Below are positions 1 through 8,728 of a stretch of DNA of 64,000 bases, piece after piece. A program made the translations under genes and the position numbers. Source of the DNA: Dyadobacter diqingensis. GTDB taxonomy: Bacteria > Bacteroidota > Bacteroidia > Cytophagales > Spirosomataceae. Numbering within the stretch: position 1 is the stretch's first letter; each line of letters opens with the position of its first letter. The notes beneath the pieces were generated by a model. That model was given only the letters and a program-made list of their open reading frames with translations, was not told the DNA's origin and ran no database searches. The DNA lies in the NCBI RefSeq assembly GCF_024220585.1, contig NZ_JAMXKF010000001.1, forward strand, positions 930,001 through 994,000. The letters are read 5' to 3'.

Positions 1-2
1 AT

Positions 3-44
3 TATCTTATCACAGACCTCGAACAAGCCCTTGAAGTGTTGTAA
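3..44 (+). CDS. Possible 3' end of an upstream gene (partial)
   Basis: An open frame enters from the left edge and stops with TAA at 42-44. Its last residues read YLITDLEQALEVL, an amphipathic helical tail of the sort that ends many enzymes. Only 13 residues are visible, so no family can be named. The other two forward frames look less protein-like. It would be the gene upstream of the response regulator, separated from it by about 75 bp. Confidence 0.4.
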   Translation, partial: YLITDLEQALEVL

Positions 45-119
45 TAATCGTTATTCTTTACCGGAAAACCGTTATTACATGTAACTTACTGCAATTTTAA
101 AGAAACGACCTGACCATAC

Positions 120-806
120 ATGAAAACCATACTGATTGTCGAAGATGACAGGCGTATTGCGCAGAACATTTACCGTGGATTACATGCGGAAGATTTTGAA
201 GCCGAAATCGCTTACGATGGCATTACGGGTAAAAATCTGGCATTAAGTAAAAAGTTTGATCTTGTTTTGCTGGATGTAAATCTTCCGGGCCTGAAAGGTT
301 ACGACGTTTGCCAGCAGATCCGGGTTTACAAGCCTTCCCTGCCGATCATCATGCTGACGGCCTATGGAGAGGTGGAAGATAAGGTGGAGGGATTGAATAA
401 GGGCGCCAATGACTACATCGTGAAACCGTTTGATTTCCGAGAGTTAATGGCCCGGATCCATGCCGCTTTGCGCGTCTCGGAGCTCAACAATCCTGAAACT
501 GAAAATAAAACGCTTCGTATTGCTGACCTGGAACTGAATGTGGGCACGAAGGAAGTAATCCGGGCGGGAAAATCCATTGAGCTTACTGCGAAGGAGTTTG
601 CTTTGCTTGAATATTTCCTGCTTCACCGCGGGCGTGTGGTTTCAAAAATGGATCTGGCCGAACATGTGTGGCATCTGAATTTTGACCCTGGAACAAACGT
701 CGTGGAGGTGTATATCAACTATTTACGAAAAAAAATAGACAAGGATTTTTCAACCAAATTAATCCACACCCGCCCCGGCCTCGGATACATTATGAAAGAA
801 GAATAA
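120..806 (+). CDS. OmpR-family response regulator of the metal efflux locus
   Basis: This is a 228-residue two-component transcription factor. The receiver domain (about 1-118) shows the acidic pocket E8-D9-D10, phospho-acceptor D52 in LLDVNLPG, T80 and K102 in YIVKPF. The winged-helix DNA-binding domain (about 130-228) ends in the typical GLGYIMKEE hairpin. The kinase gene follows after 42 bp, and a heavy-metal efflux operon follows that, so by analogy with CusRS and CzcRS it probably senses metal and activates efflux. A phased TTCTAA array at 2219-2257 is a plausible binding site. The metal is not determined by the sequence. It resembles the regulator at 35198-35875 closely enough to be a paralogue. 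Confidence 0.93.
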   Translation: MKTILIVEDDRRIAQNIYRGLHAEDFEAEIAYDGITGKNLALSKKFDLVLLDVNLPGLKGYDVCQQIRVYKPSLPIIMLTAYGEVEDKVEGLNKGANDYIVKPFDFRELMARIHAALRVSELNNPETENKTLRIADLELNVGTKEVIRAGKSIELTAKEFALLEYFLLHRGRVVSKMDLAEHVWHLNFDPGTNVVEVYINYLRKKIDKDFSTKLIHTRPGLGYIMKEE

Positions 807-848
807 CGTTCTTCTTATTGAATTGAATTTTAAGAAATATCTTTTCCC

Positions 849-2216
849 GTGAAAATAAAAGACCGGATCGCTCTTCAGTTCACGCTGATGGTTGCTGTAA
901 TATTGCTGTTGTTCTCCATCGCAATTTACAGTGTATCAGCACGCTACCGTCAGGAGGAATTTTATGACCGGTTAAAAAGCAAAGCGCAGACGACCTGCCG
1001 CCTTCTGGTGAAGGTGAAGGGCATCGACAAAGACCTGCTCAGAACCATCGACATGAACACGCTCACGGAAATGTTTGATGAAAAAGTACTGATTTTCAAC
1101 ATGAAAGATGAGTTGGTTTATTCCAGTGTCGATGATAAACTGATCACCTATCACAAGGAGTTATTGGGGCAGGTCAGGCATAATAAGGAAATGGAATTTT
1201 TGCAGGACCAGAGTGAAACCATCGGCCTGCTTTACGAAGAAGGTGACGAACCTCTGGTGGTGCTGGCATCTGCTTTTGACAAATTTGGCAGAAGCAAATT
1301 GCAGAATCTCCTGCAAACGCTGGCCTGGGGATTTGTCGGCGGAATTGGTCTGACGGTCGCTTTGGGGGTATATTTCGCCAGTAATTCACTGAAACCGATC
1401 AGTGCTATCAACCATCAGGTTTCGCAGATCACCGCGCATAATCTCGAACAAAAACTGGATGAAGGAAACCGGAAAGACGAGATTGCCCAGCTCGCGATTA
1501 ATTTCAATACCGTTCTTGACCGTTTGAACAAAGCTTTTGAGCAGCAAAAAAGTTTTGTCTCCCATGCTTCTCATGAACTCCGAACGCCGCTTGCAGCGCT
1601 AAAATCTGAGATACAGCTGGGGCAGCGTTTTGCCAAAAATAACCCTGATCTGGAAGAAGTTTTCGAAAACCTTTTTTCCGATACCGAGCGTTTGATCAGC
1701 ATCACTAATAACCTGCTTTTCCTGGCCCGTTCCATTGAAAATATGGGCAATATGAAGTTCACGCCGGTACGCGTTGAAGACATTGCCTTTATGGCAAAAG
1801 AAGAAATCTTATCGTCATTTCCCAACTACACCATCTTCATCGATTATATCACCATCCCCGAAAATGAAAATGACACCATCATCGCGGGCAACGAAGAGTT
1901 ACTGAAACGGGTATTACTAAACCTGATTGACAATGCCTGCAAATATTCGGAGAATCATACGGCGCGTGTTCTTTTCGAAACCAATGAAACCGATTGTGTG
2001 GTCAAAGTGATCGATGAAGGCATTGGTATCAGCCAGGAAGATCTCCCCTATCTTTTTGACCCGTTCTACCGATCGTCACACACGAGTGAAGTTCCCGGTT
2101 TCGGGATCGGGCTTTCCATTTGCCAGCGGATTGTTGATCTGCACCGTGGCAGCCTTTCTGTGCAAAGTGAGTTGGGTAAGGGAAGTGAGTTTCAGGTCAG
2201 ATTAAGGCACATTTAG
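849..2216 (+). CDS. Sensor histidine kinase paired with the OmpR-type regulator
   Basis: This is a 455-residue inner-membrane histidine kinase with a GTG start. A first membrane helix (about 8-30) and a second (about 155-178) bracket a periplasmic sensor region of about 125 residues. A HAMP linker, a HisKA dimerisation helix with SHASHELRTP (phosphorylated His is H242) and a HATPase_c domain with N, G1 (DEGIGI) and G2 (GFGIGLSIC) boxes follow. It should phosphorylate the regulator encoded directly upstream. The sensor region is not obviously His- or Met-rich, so the ligand cannot be read from it. Architecture matches CusS-like kinases beside RND metal pumps. Confidence 0.92.
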   Translation: MKIKDRIALQFTLMVAVILLLFSIAIYSVSARYRQEEFYDRLKSKAQTTCRLLVKVKGIDKDLLRTIDMNTLTEMFDEKVLIFNMKDELVYSSVDDKLITYHKELLGQVRHNKEMEFLQDQSETIGLLYEEGDEPLVVLASAFDKFGRSKLQNLLQTLAWGFVGGIGLTVALGVYFASNSLKPISAINHQVSQITAHNLEQKLDEGNRKDEIAQLAINFNTVLDRLNKAFEQQKSFVSHASHELRTPLAALKSEIQLGQRFAKNNPDLEEVFENLFSDTERLISITNNLLFLARSIENMGNMKFTPVRVEDIAFMAKEEILSSFPNYTIFIDYITIPENENDTIIAGNEELLKRVLLNLIDNACKYSENHTARVLFETNETDCVVKVIDEGIGISQEDLPYLFDPFYRSSHTSEVPGFGIGLSICQRIVDLHRGSLSVQSELGKGSEFQVRLRHI

Positions 2217-2218
2217 CA

Positions 2219-2257
2219 TTCTAATTTTTTTCTAAGGTTATTCTAAGCCTCCTGTAA
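2219..2257 (+). promoter_or_regulatory. Phased TTCTAA direct repeats before the efflux operon
   Basis: TTCTAA occurs at 2219-2224, 2230-2235 and 2241-2246, each exactly 11 bp from the next, and a degenerate CTGTAA sits one further step on at 2252-2257. Direct repeats with an 11-bp period place sites on one face of the helix, as in binding sites of the OmpR/PhoB family. The array lies between the kinase stop codon and the channel start at 2298. Inference: it is the operator used by the regulator encoded at 120-806. Confidence 0.6.
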
Positions 2258-2297
2258 TGCACGGTAACGAATATCGCATCTTTCTAACAATGCGTAT

Positions 2298-3545
2298 ATG
2301 CGAACCTACGTCACCGGCTTTTTACTGTTATTATCAGTTAGTTTACATGCCCAGGACACTCTGCGGCTTACCATCCGGCAAGCGGATAGTATTTTTTTAC
2401 AACATAACCTGCAACTGTTAGCTGAGAAGTATCAGATCGACATTTCAAAATCACAGGAAATTCAGGACAAATTATGGGCTAATCCTACGCTCGGCGTAGA
2501 GATCAGTGCCTACAATCCATCACGCGGCGCTTTCGATGTGGGACGCCAGGGGCAAAAAGCCATCACCATTCAACAACTGATCACGCGCGCCGGCAAAAGG
2601 AATAAACGCGTTGCGCTGGACGTTGAATCGACCCGTAAGACCGAGTTCCAGTTTTACGACCTGATCAGAACGTTAAAGTTCGAATTGCGCGAAATTTTCT
2701 TCGAATCTTATTTCCTGAATCAGACGATCGCTTTATACGACACCCAGATCGCGACGCTTAATACAACCGTCACGGCTTTTGATAAGGAGTACAATCGTAA
2801 AAATATTTCGCTTAAAGAAGTTGTACGCTTAAAGGCGCTTCTTTTCCAGCTCACCAATGATCGCGCCGATATTCTTTTTGAATTAACGGAAAACCAGCGC
2901 GACCTGAAAACACTTCTGAATTCCGAAAATCCCGTTAAGTCTGTTGTTGACAGCACAGATATCAGCCGTTATCAACTCAAAAACTACAATCTGACCTTGT
3001 TGAGAGATCGTGCACTGCAAAGTCGTGCTGATTTGAAAGTCGCCCAGTCAGAGACCAAACAATCAGAATTAAACTATACCCTGCAAAAAGCGCTGGCTGT
3101 GCCGGATGTACAGATCGGAGGGATTTATGACCAGTCGAGTAATTACGTAAGCAATTATTTCGGTCTTAACCTCTCCATGGACCTGCCGATTTTTAACCGC
3201 AACCAGGGAAACATCAAAGCGGCCAAAAGTAGCATCAGCTATTACAAAACGGCTGAAACAGCAAAACAAGCAAGCATTAACAACGAAGTCGATGCCGCAT
3301 TGCAGAAAGTTGTCGTTGCCGAGAAAGCGTACAAAAGCGTGGAAAATCATTTCACCGACCAGTTCGAGCTGTTAAGCAAAGGTTTCTATGAAAATTTTCA
3401 GAAACGGAATATCACACTTCTGGAATTCATCGATTTCATCGAGACCTATAACGAGAGCATCAAGGAGTTCAACCGGTTACAAGCCGACCGGATCAAGGTA
3501 TATGAAGAGCTCAACTTTGTAGTTGGCGAGGAGCTTTTTAATTAA
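2298..3545 (+). CDS. TolC-family outer-membrane efflux channel (CzcC/CusC-like)
   Basis: This is a 415-residue exported protein with a signal peptide ending near LSVSLHAQ. Two alpha-helical outer-membrane efflux repeats (about 25-210 and 225-412) are rich in long amphipathic helices. The TolC/CzcC family forms a trimeric outer-membrane barrel with a periplasmic tunnel that docks onto an adaptor and an RND pump. The adaptor gene starts 33 bp downstream and the pump follows, so this should be the exit duct of the tripartite metal exporter. There is no lipobox, unlike many CusC proteins. ATG at 2298 is preferred because it begins directly with the signal peptide. Confidence 0.9.
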   Translation: MRTYVTGFLLLLSVSLHAQDTLRLTIRQADSIFLQHNLQLLAEKYQIDISKSQEIQDKLWANPTLGVEISAYNPSRGAFDVGRQGQKAITIQQLITRAGKRNKRVALDVESTRKTEFQFYDLIRTLKFELREIFFESYFLNQTIALYDTQIATLNTTVTAFDKEYNRKNISLKEVVRLKALLFQLTNDRADILFELTENQRDLKTLLNSENPVKSVVDSTDISRYQLKNYNLTLLRDRALQSRADLKVAQSETKQSELNYTLQKALAVPDVQIGGIYDQSSNYVSNYFGLNLSMDLPIFNRNQGNIKAAKSSISYYKTAETAKQASINNEVDAALQKVVVAEKAYKSVENHFTDQFELLSKGFYENFQKRNITLLEFIDFIETYNESIKEFNRLQADRIKVYEELNFVVGEELFN

Positions 3546-3578
3546 TCAAAACGAAATTCAATTCTTACATACATCCGG

Positions 3579-4724
3579 ATGAAAGCTGAAACAAAGCAAT
3601 TCGATTTATCATTTTTTCGCAACGACGCAGGTGCTGGGAAAAACCTGTTATACCTGTGTTCACTGGCCATTGTGAGCCTGTGGCTGTCTTCCTGTACCAA
3701 AACAGAAGAAAAACAGGACGAAGCCAAGGCCTTTATGCTTTCGGATACCATGATGAACAGGATAACCCTGGATACGGTGAAAACCGAAACCGTTAAAAAT
3801 GAACTGACACTGGTAGGAAAAGTGGTTCCTGATGAAAACCAGGTTATCAAAATTTTCCCGCTTGTGGGTGGAAATGTAGAGGATGTGGATGTGGAATTGG
3901 GGGATAATGTTCGGAAAGGGCAAAAACTGGCAACCATCCGTTCCGGCGAAGTGGCAGATTTTGAGCGTCAGTTAATCCAGGCTCAGTCTGATCTTTTGAT
4001 TGCCCAGAAAAATCTTTCTTCGACCGAAGATCTTTACGAAAGTAAGCTGGTTCCGGAACGTGACGCGATCACGGCCAGACAAATGGTGGATAAAGCCAAA
4101 GCAGAAGTAAACCGGGTAAAGGAAATTTTCTCGATTTACGGTCTTGGAAAATCTACAAACTATACCGTTAAGTCGCCGATCAACGGTTTCATTATCGCCA
4201 AAAATGTCAACCGCGGGATGCAGCTTCGTTCAGATAATTCGGAAAGTTTATTTACTGTCGGGCAAATTGCCGATGTATGGGTAATGGCCAACGTCAACGA
4301 AAGCGATATCCCGAGAATTAAACTGGGTATGACTGCTAACGTACAGACCATCAGCTTCCCGGATGAAATATTTAAAGGAAAAGTTGATAAAATCTACAAC
4401 GTCCTCGATCCTGAGTCCAAAGCGATGCAGATCCGTATCCAGTTGCAGAATGTGGGGATGAAGCTGAAACCGGAAATGCACGCGACGGTTAACCTCAATT
4501 TTGATGAAGGTGGCGAAATGCATGCCATCCCATCACAGTCAATCATTTTTGACCGGAGTAAAAACTGGGTGATGGTGTTTCACAGCCGCTCGCAAATTGA
4601 AACCCGCCCCGTTGAAGTGTACCGGACACTTGCCAACCGCGCCTACATCAAAAGCGGTTTGAAAGACGGAGAGAGAGTTATTTCAAAAAACCAGCTGCTT
4701 GTTTACGATGCGTTGAATGATTAA
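3579..4724 (+). CDS. RND periplasmic adaptor lipoprotein (CzcB/CusB-like)
   Basis: This is a 381-residue membrane-fusion protein. A hydrophobic signal ends in a lipobox (LSSC, lipidated Cys at about 39), preceded by an unusually long polar N-terminus of about 22 residues. Then come a barrel-sandwich/lipoyl half-motif (about 85-120), a helical hairpin (about 120-170), a second lipoyl half (about 185-215), a beta-barrel and a membrane-proximal domain. It should bridge the pump at 4861 and the channel at 2298 and may present metal to the pump. No His-rich or Met-rich metal-binding extension is visible. A 136-bp spacer with inverted repeats separates it from the pump. Confidence 0.9.
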   Translation: MKAETKQFDLSFFRNDAGAGKNLLYLCSLAIVSLWLSSCTKTEEKQDEAKAFMLSDTMMNRITLDTVKTETVKNELTLVGKVVPDENQVIKIFPLVGGNVEDVDVELGDNVRKGQKLATIRSGEVADFERQLIQAQSDLLIAQKNLSSTEDLYESKLVPERDAITARQMVDKAKAEVNRVKEIFSIYGLGKSTNYTVKSPINGFIIAKNVNRGMQLRSDNSESLFTVGQIADVWVMANVNESDIPRIKLGMTANVQTISFPDEIFKGKVDKIYNVLDPESKAMQIRIQLQNVGMKLKPEMHATVNLNFDEGGEMHAIPSQSIIFDRSKNWVMVFHSRSQIETRPVEVYRTLANRAYIKSGLKDGERVISKNQLLVYDALND

Positions 4725-4833
4725 TGATAGAATTCTGAATGAGCGAATGATAGAATAAACAACAAATTGCACAACGCCACATTCTATCATTCCGCCATTC
4801 TCTCACGCCATCATTCACTCATTCTACCATTCC
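4723..4833. repeat. GAATGATAGAAT-type inverted and direct repeat element
   Basis: The spacer between adaptor and pump is built of variants of one short word. AATGATAGAAT occurs at 4723-4733 and 4746-4756. Its reverse complement occurs at 4781-4791, and the degenerate copy ATTCTACCATTCC ends the element at 4833. The arms 4745-4756 and 4781-4792 form a perfect 12-bp stem, which extends to 20 bp with three mismatches (4737-4756 with 4781-4800). It could be a REP-like dispersed element, an mRNA processing hairpin that changes pump/adaptor stoichiometry, or both. Confidence 0.6.
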
Positions 4834-4860
4834 AAACTCCACCATCAAAAGCACTTACCA

Positions 4861-7800
4861 ATGAATAAATTTATCAGGGGAATTGTTGGTTTTTCCCTTA
4901 AAAACAGGTTCTTCATTTTCTTCATGACCGGGCTGCTTATCGTGGCCGGCGTGATGAGTTATAAGGAAACACCGCTGGAAGCATTCCCGGATGTTACCAA
5001 TACCCAGATCATTATCGTAACCCAGTGGAACGGCCGGAGCGCCGAGGAAATCGAGCGGTTTGTGACCGTGCCCATAGAAGTGGCGATGAACTCGGTACAG
5101 CAAAAAACAAACGTCCGAAGCACAACCATGTTCGGGCTTAGTATCATTAAAATCATTTTTGATGATACAGTGGAAGACTTTTTTGCCCGGCAACAGGTCA
5201 ATAACCTGCTTCGGAATATATCCCTGCCCGAGGGCGTGGAGCCAGACGTGCAGCCTCCTTATGGCCCAACCGGTGAAATCTTCCGTTTTACGCTGAAAAG
5301 TGCTGACCGTGACAGCCGCGAATTACTAACATTGCACAACTGGGTTATCGACAGGCAGCTGCGCAGTATTCCGGGTGTCGCTGATGTTGTCGCTTTTGGT
5401 GGCCGTCAGAAAATCTATGAGGTACAGGTTAACCCTACAAAACTTGTAAAGTACAATATCACACCACTGGAAGTTTACCAGGCCGTAACCAAAAGTAACG
5501 TCAACGTAGGTGGTGATGTCATTGAGAAAAACGGACAGGCTTATGTGGTCCGCGGAATTGGTCTACTGAATTCCATCCCCGACATTGAAAATATTATCGT
5601 AGAATATGTCAAGGATTATCCCGTTCTGGTTAAGGACGTGGCTGTGGTTAAAGAATCCGATATGCCACGTGTCGGACAGGTCGGTCTTGACGGCAATGAC
5701 GATGTGATTGAGGGGATTGTCGTTCAGCGGAAAGGTGAAAATCCAAGTGAGGTATTGGCAAGAATCAAGGACAAAGTTGAAGAACTCAACACCAAAATCC
5801 TGCCGCCAGACGTAAAAATGGTCACATTTTATGACCGCGATAACCTGATCGAGTTTTGCGCACATACCGTAAAACACAACCTGATTGAAGGGATCGTCTT
5901 TGTTACCGTGATCGTTTTCCTTTTCATGGCCGACTGGCGTACCACCATCATCGTATCGATCATTATCCCGCTTGCCTTGTTGTTTGCCTTTATGTGTTTA
6001 AAGCTAAAAGGCATGTCAGCGAACCTTCTTTCCATGGGTGCGATTGACTTCGGGATTATTATTGACGGAGCCGTGGTGATGGTTGAAGGGATTTTCGTGG
6101 CGCTCGATCATCTCGCACATAAAAACGGGATGGACCGTTACAATAAACTATCCAAACTGGGTTTGATCAAGAAAACCGGTGGTGAGCTTGGAAAAGCCAT
6201 TTTCTTTTCCAAGCTGATCATCATCACAGCATTGATCCCTATTTTCAGTTTCCAGAAAGTAGAAGGTAAAATGTTTACGCCGCTGGCTTACACATTGGGT
6301 TTTGCCTTATTGGGTGCTTTGCTTTACACGCTTACCCTGGTCCCGGTTTTATGTTCGTTCCTGCTAAATAAAAATGTTCGCGAAAAAAGTAATCCGATCG
6401 TGAGATTCTTTGACAGGATTGTCAGTGGTGGTTTTGAATGGTGTTATGCACGTAAAAAACTCAGCGTTATTTTTGCTTTCGCCTTTCTTTCCGTGAGCTT
6501 GTTTTCTGCCAAATTTTTAGGGACAGAATTCCTCCCTACATTAAACGAGGGCGCCTTATGGGTAGAAGCAAAACTACCGATGAGCAGCTCGCTGACAGAA
6601 ACGATTAAAATGGTGCACACCCTGCGCGCAAAACTGAATGAATTTCCGGAGGTGAACGGGGTGTTATCCCAAACGGGACGTTCCAACGACGGAACCGATC
6701 CGTCAGGATTTTATTATGTTCAGATGCAGGTTAACCTAAAGCCAAAAGATGAATGGAAACGGAAAATCAGCCAGGACGATCTGATCGAAGAAATGGATGC
6801 CAAGCTGAAACAATTCCAGGGTATCAACTACAATTATTCCCAGCCGATTATCGATAACGTGGCCGAAGCGGTAGCAGGTATGAATGCCAGTAACGCGGTA
6901 AAAATATATGGTGACGATCTGGAAACACTGAACGCAAAAGCCAATCAGGTTTTGGAAGCGATTAAAGATGTTCCCGGAATTAAGGATGTTGGTATTTTGA
7001 GAAATATCGGACAACCGGAAATCAGCGTGATCCTGCACGACCACAAAATGGCGCAGTATGGCGTTAGCACGGCTGACGTACAGGCTGTAATTGAAATGGC
7101 TATTGGCGGGAAAACCGCCTCAATACTTTACGAAGGCGAACGGAAGTTTGATATACGTTTGCGTTATGAACAACAATACCGTCGCGACGTAACCGATATC
7201 CAGCAGCTCATGGTCCCTACGTTAACAGGTGGAAAAATACCGCTGAAAGAAATTTCGTCCATCCGGATGGTAACAGGCCCCGCCTTTGTGTACCGCGATA
7301 ACAACAAACGTTTTATCGGTGTTAAGTTCTCGGTTCGTGAGCGTGACCTGGGAAGCACCATTGCTGATGCGCAAAACCGGGTAAAACCACTGTTGAAATC
7401 CCTTCCAAAAGGTTATTCTGTAAACTGGTCCGGTGAATTTGAAAACCAGGTTCGGGCCACTGCCCGTTTGGGACAAGTAGTGCCCATCAGTTTGATCGGG
7501 ATTTTTATCTTGTTGTTCATCATGTTCAGCAATGCCAAGGACGCAGGACTGGTATTGGTGAATGTTCCCTTCGCATTGATCGGCGGAATTCTGGCCTTGC
7601 ACGCGACCCATATGAATTTCGGAATTTCAGCCGGTGTAGGTTTTATCGCACTCTTCGGTTTATGCGTCCAAAATGGTGTAATCCTGATCTCAGTTTTTAA
7701 TAAAAATCTTGCAGCCCATATGCCTCTTGACGACGCCATCCGCGAAGGTGTCAAGTCAAGGATCAGGCCGGTGGTCATGACCGCGCTCATGGCCGCCATT

Positions 7801-7962
7801 GGGCTGCTCCCGGCTGCAACATCAACCGGTATCGGATCCGAAACTCAAAAGCCGCTGGCGATTGTAGTAATCGGCGGACTGATTACGGCCACTGTATTAA
7901 CATTACTGATCTTCCCGATCATCTACGGATTCTTTAACCGCAGGAAACGGATAGCCGCCTGA
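4861..7962 (+). CDS. Heavy-metal RND efflux pump (CzcA/CusA family)
   Basis: This is a 1033-residue inner-membrane proton/metal antiporter of normal length for the HME-RND family, with twelve predicted membrane helices and two large periplasmic loops. The proton-relay motif of helix 4 reads DFGIIIDGAVVMVE, giving D396, D402 and E409. The DFG-x3-DGA-x3-VE form is the one described for CzcA/CnrA-type divalent-cation pumps, whereas CusA-type copper/silver pumps have an AIG-x3-DAA form. Inference: the substrate is more likely Co, Zn, Cd or Ni than Cu or Ag. A Gly follows E409 where Asn is usual. It works with the channel and adaptor encoded upstream. Confidence 0.93.
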   Translation: MNKFIRGIVGFSLKNRFFIFFMTGLLIVAGVMSYKETPLEAFPDVTNTQIIIVTQWNGRSAEEIERFVTVPIEVAMNSVQQKTNVRSTTMFGLSIIKIIFDDTVEDFFARQQVNNLLRNISLPEGVEPDVQPPYGPTGEIFRFTLKSADRDSRELLTLHNWVIDRQLRSIPGVADVVAFGGRQKIYEVQVNPTKLVKYNITPLEVYQAVTKSNVNVGGDVIEKNGQAYVVRGIGLLNSIPDIENIIVEYVKDYPVLVKDVAVVKESDMPRVGQVGLDGNDDVIEGIVVQRKGENPSEVLARIKDKVEELNTKILPPDVKMVTFYDRDNLIEFCAHTVKHNLIEGIVFVTVIVFLFMADWRTTIIVSIIIPLALLFAFMCLKLKGMSANLLSMGAIDFGIIIDGAVVMVEGIFVALDHLAHKNGMDRYNKLSKLGLIKKTGGELGKAIFFSKLIIITALIPIFSFQKVEGKMFTPLAYTLGFALLGALLYTLTLVPVLCSFLLNKNVREKSNPIVRFFDRIVSGGFEWCYARKKLSVIFAFAFLSVSLFSAKFLGTEFLPTLNEGALWVEAKLPMSSSLTETIKMVHTLRAKLNEFPEVNGVLSQTGRSNDGTDPSGFYYVQMQVNLKPKDEWKRKISQDDLIEEMDAKLKQFQGINYNYSQPIIDNVAEAVAGMNASNAVKIYGDDLETLNAKANQVLEAIKDVPGIKDVGILRNIGQPEISVILHDHKMAQYGVSTADVQAVIEMAIGGKTASILYEGERKFDIRLRYEQQYRRDVTDIQQLMVPTLTGGKIPLKEISSIRMVTGPAFVYRDNNKRFIGVKFSVRERDLGSTIADAQNRVKPLLKSLPKGYSVNWSGEFENQVRATARLGQVVPISLIGIFILLFIMFSNAKDAGLVLVNVPFALIGGILALHATHMNFGISAGVGFIALFGLCVQNGVILISVFNKNLAAHMPLDDAIREGVKSRIRPVVMTALMAAIGLLPAATSTGIGSETQKPLAIVVIGGLITATVLTLLIFPIIYGFFNRRKRIAA

Positions 7963-7984
7963 CAAAACCAGAAATTCTCCTCTT

Positions 7985-8021
7985 CCCCGCTCCGGTTAAT
8001 ACGTAGCGGGGATTTTTGTTT
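7985..8021 (+). terminator. Intrinsic terminator of the efflux operon
   Basis: CCCCGCT (7985-7991) pairs with AGCGGGG (8005-8011) around a 13-nt loop, and ATTTTTGTTT follows at once. It lies 22 bp after the pump stop codon, as expected for the end of the operon. Confidence 0.8.
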
Positions 8022-8178
8022 AAATAGCTTCTTCGTTAAAATTTAGCTGATCGTCGATAAATTTAATCTCTCCATCGAATTTTTTCGTTATCCATTAAAC
8101 ATCCTTCGATTTCTCCTGTCATAGAATCACAAAAGCACGATAGGTGCAGGGATTTATAACTTTTAAACATCAGCAATC

Positions 8179-8691
8179 ATGAAAAAGATAATTTTCGCAA
8201 TATTGGTAGTTTTGGGCGTTTCAGCGGCACCAAAATCAGAGGCTCAGGTGAGCGTAAGTATCAATATCGGTAGCCAGCCAGCCTGGGGACCCACGGGATA
8301 TAACCACGTAGATTTCTATTATCTGCCAGACATCAATGCATATTACGATGTAACAAGATCACAATATGTTTACCAAAACGGACCACGTTGGGTGTATGTT
8401 TCAGCACTGCCTGCACGTTACCGAAATTATGACGTTTACAATTCCTATAAAGTGGTGATCAACGAACCAAGACCGTTTATCCACAACAACGTTCATGTTT
8501 CGAAATATGCGCGGTACAAAGGAAACCATAGCCAGCAGATCATCCGCGACAGCCGCGACGACCGATATTCTCATAACAACGGAAACCGCCGTTATGAAAA
8601 ACCTGGCAACAGCCCAAAATCCGGTTATGCAAAAAATAATAAAAAAGACAAAGACTGGAAACATGACAACAAGGGTCATGGCAAACACTAA
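8179..8691 (+). CDS. Small secreted protein of unknown function
   Basis: This is a 170-residue protein with a clear signal peptide (about 1-23, ending SEAQ). The mature part begins with a Tyr-rich segment (about 30-115) containing WGPTGY and YYLPDINAYYD. It ends in a very basic, Asn/His/Lys-rich tail (about 118-170). Similar Tyr-rich secreted proteins are common in Cytophagales, but I know no function for them. It stands alone between the efflux operon's terminator and a convergent protease gene, with its own bidirectional terminator after it. The tail could bind nucleic acid, polysaccharide or metal, but that is only inference. Confidence 0.75.
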   Translation: MKKIIFAILVVLGVSAAPKSEAQVSVSINIGSQPAWGPTGYNHVDFYYLPDINAYYDVTRSQYVYQNGPRWVYVSALPARYRNYDVYNSYKVVINEPRPFIHNNVHVSKYARYKGNHSQQIIRDSRDDRYSHNNGNRRYEKPGNSPKSGYAKNNKKDKDWKHDNKGHGKH

Positions 8692-8693
8692 AT

Positions 8694-8725
8694 AAAAATC
8701 CCGGGGCAACATCCCGGGATTTTTT
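8694..8725. terminator. Bidirectional intrinsic terminator
   Basis: AAAAATCCCGGG (8694-8705) and CCCGGGATTTTT (8713-8724) form a perfect 12-bp stem with a 7-nt loop. A-runs and T-runs on the two sides give a U-tract in both directions. It sits between two convergent genes that stop at 8691 and 8729. Confidence 0.9.
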
Positions 8726-8728
8726 CAT

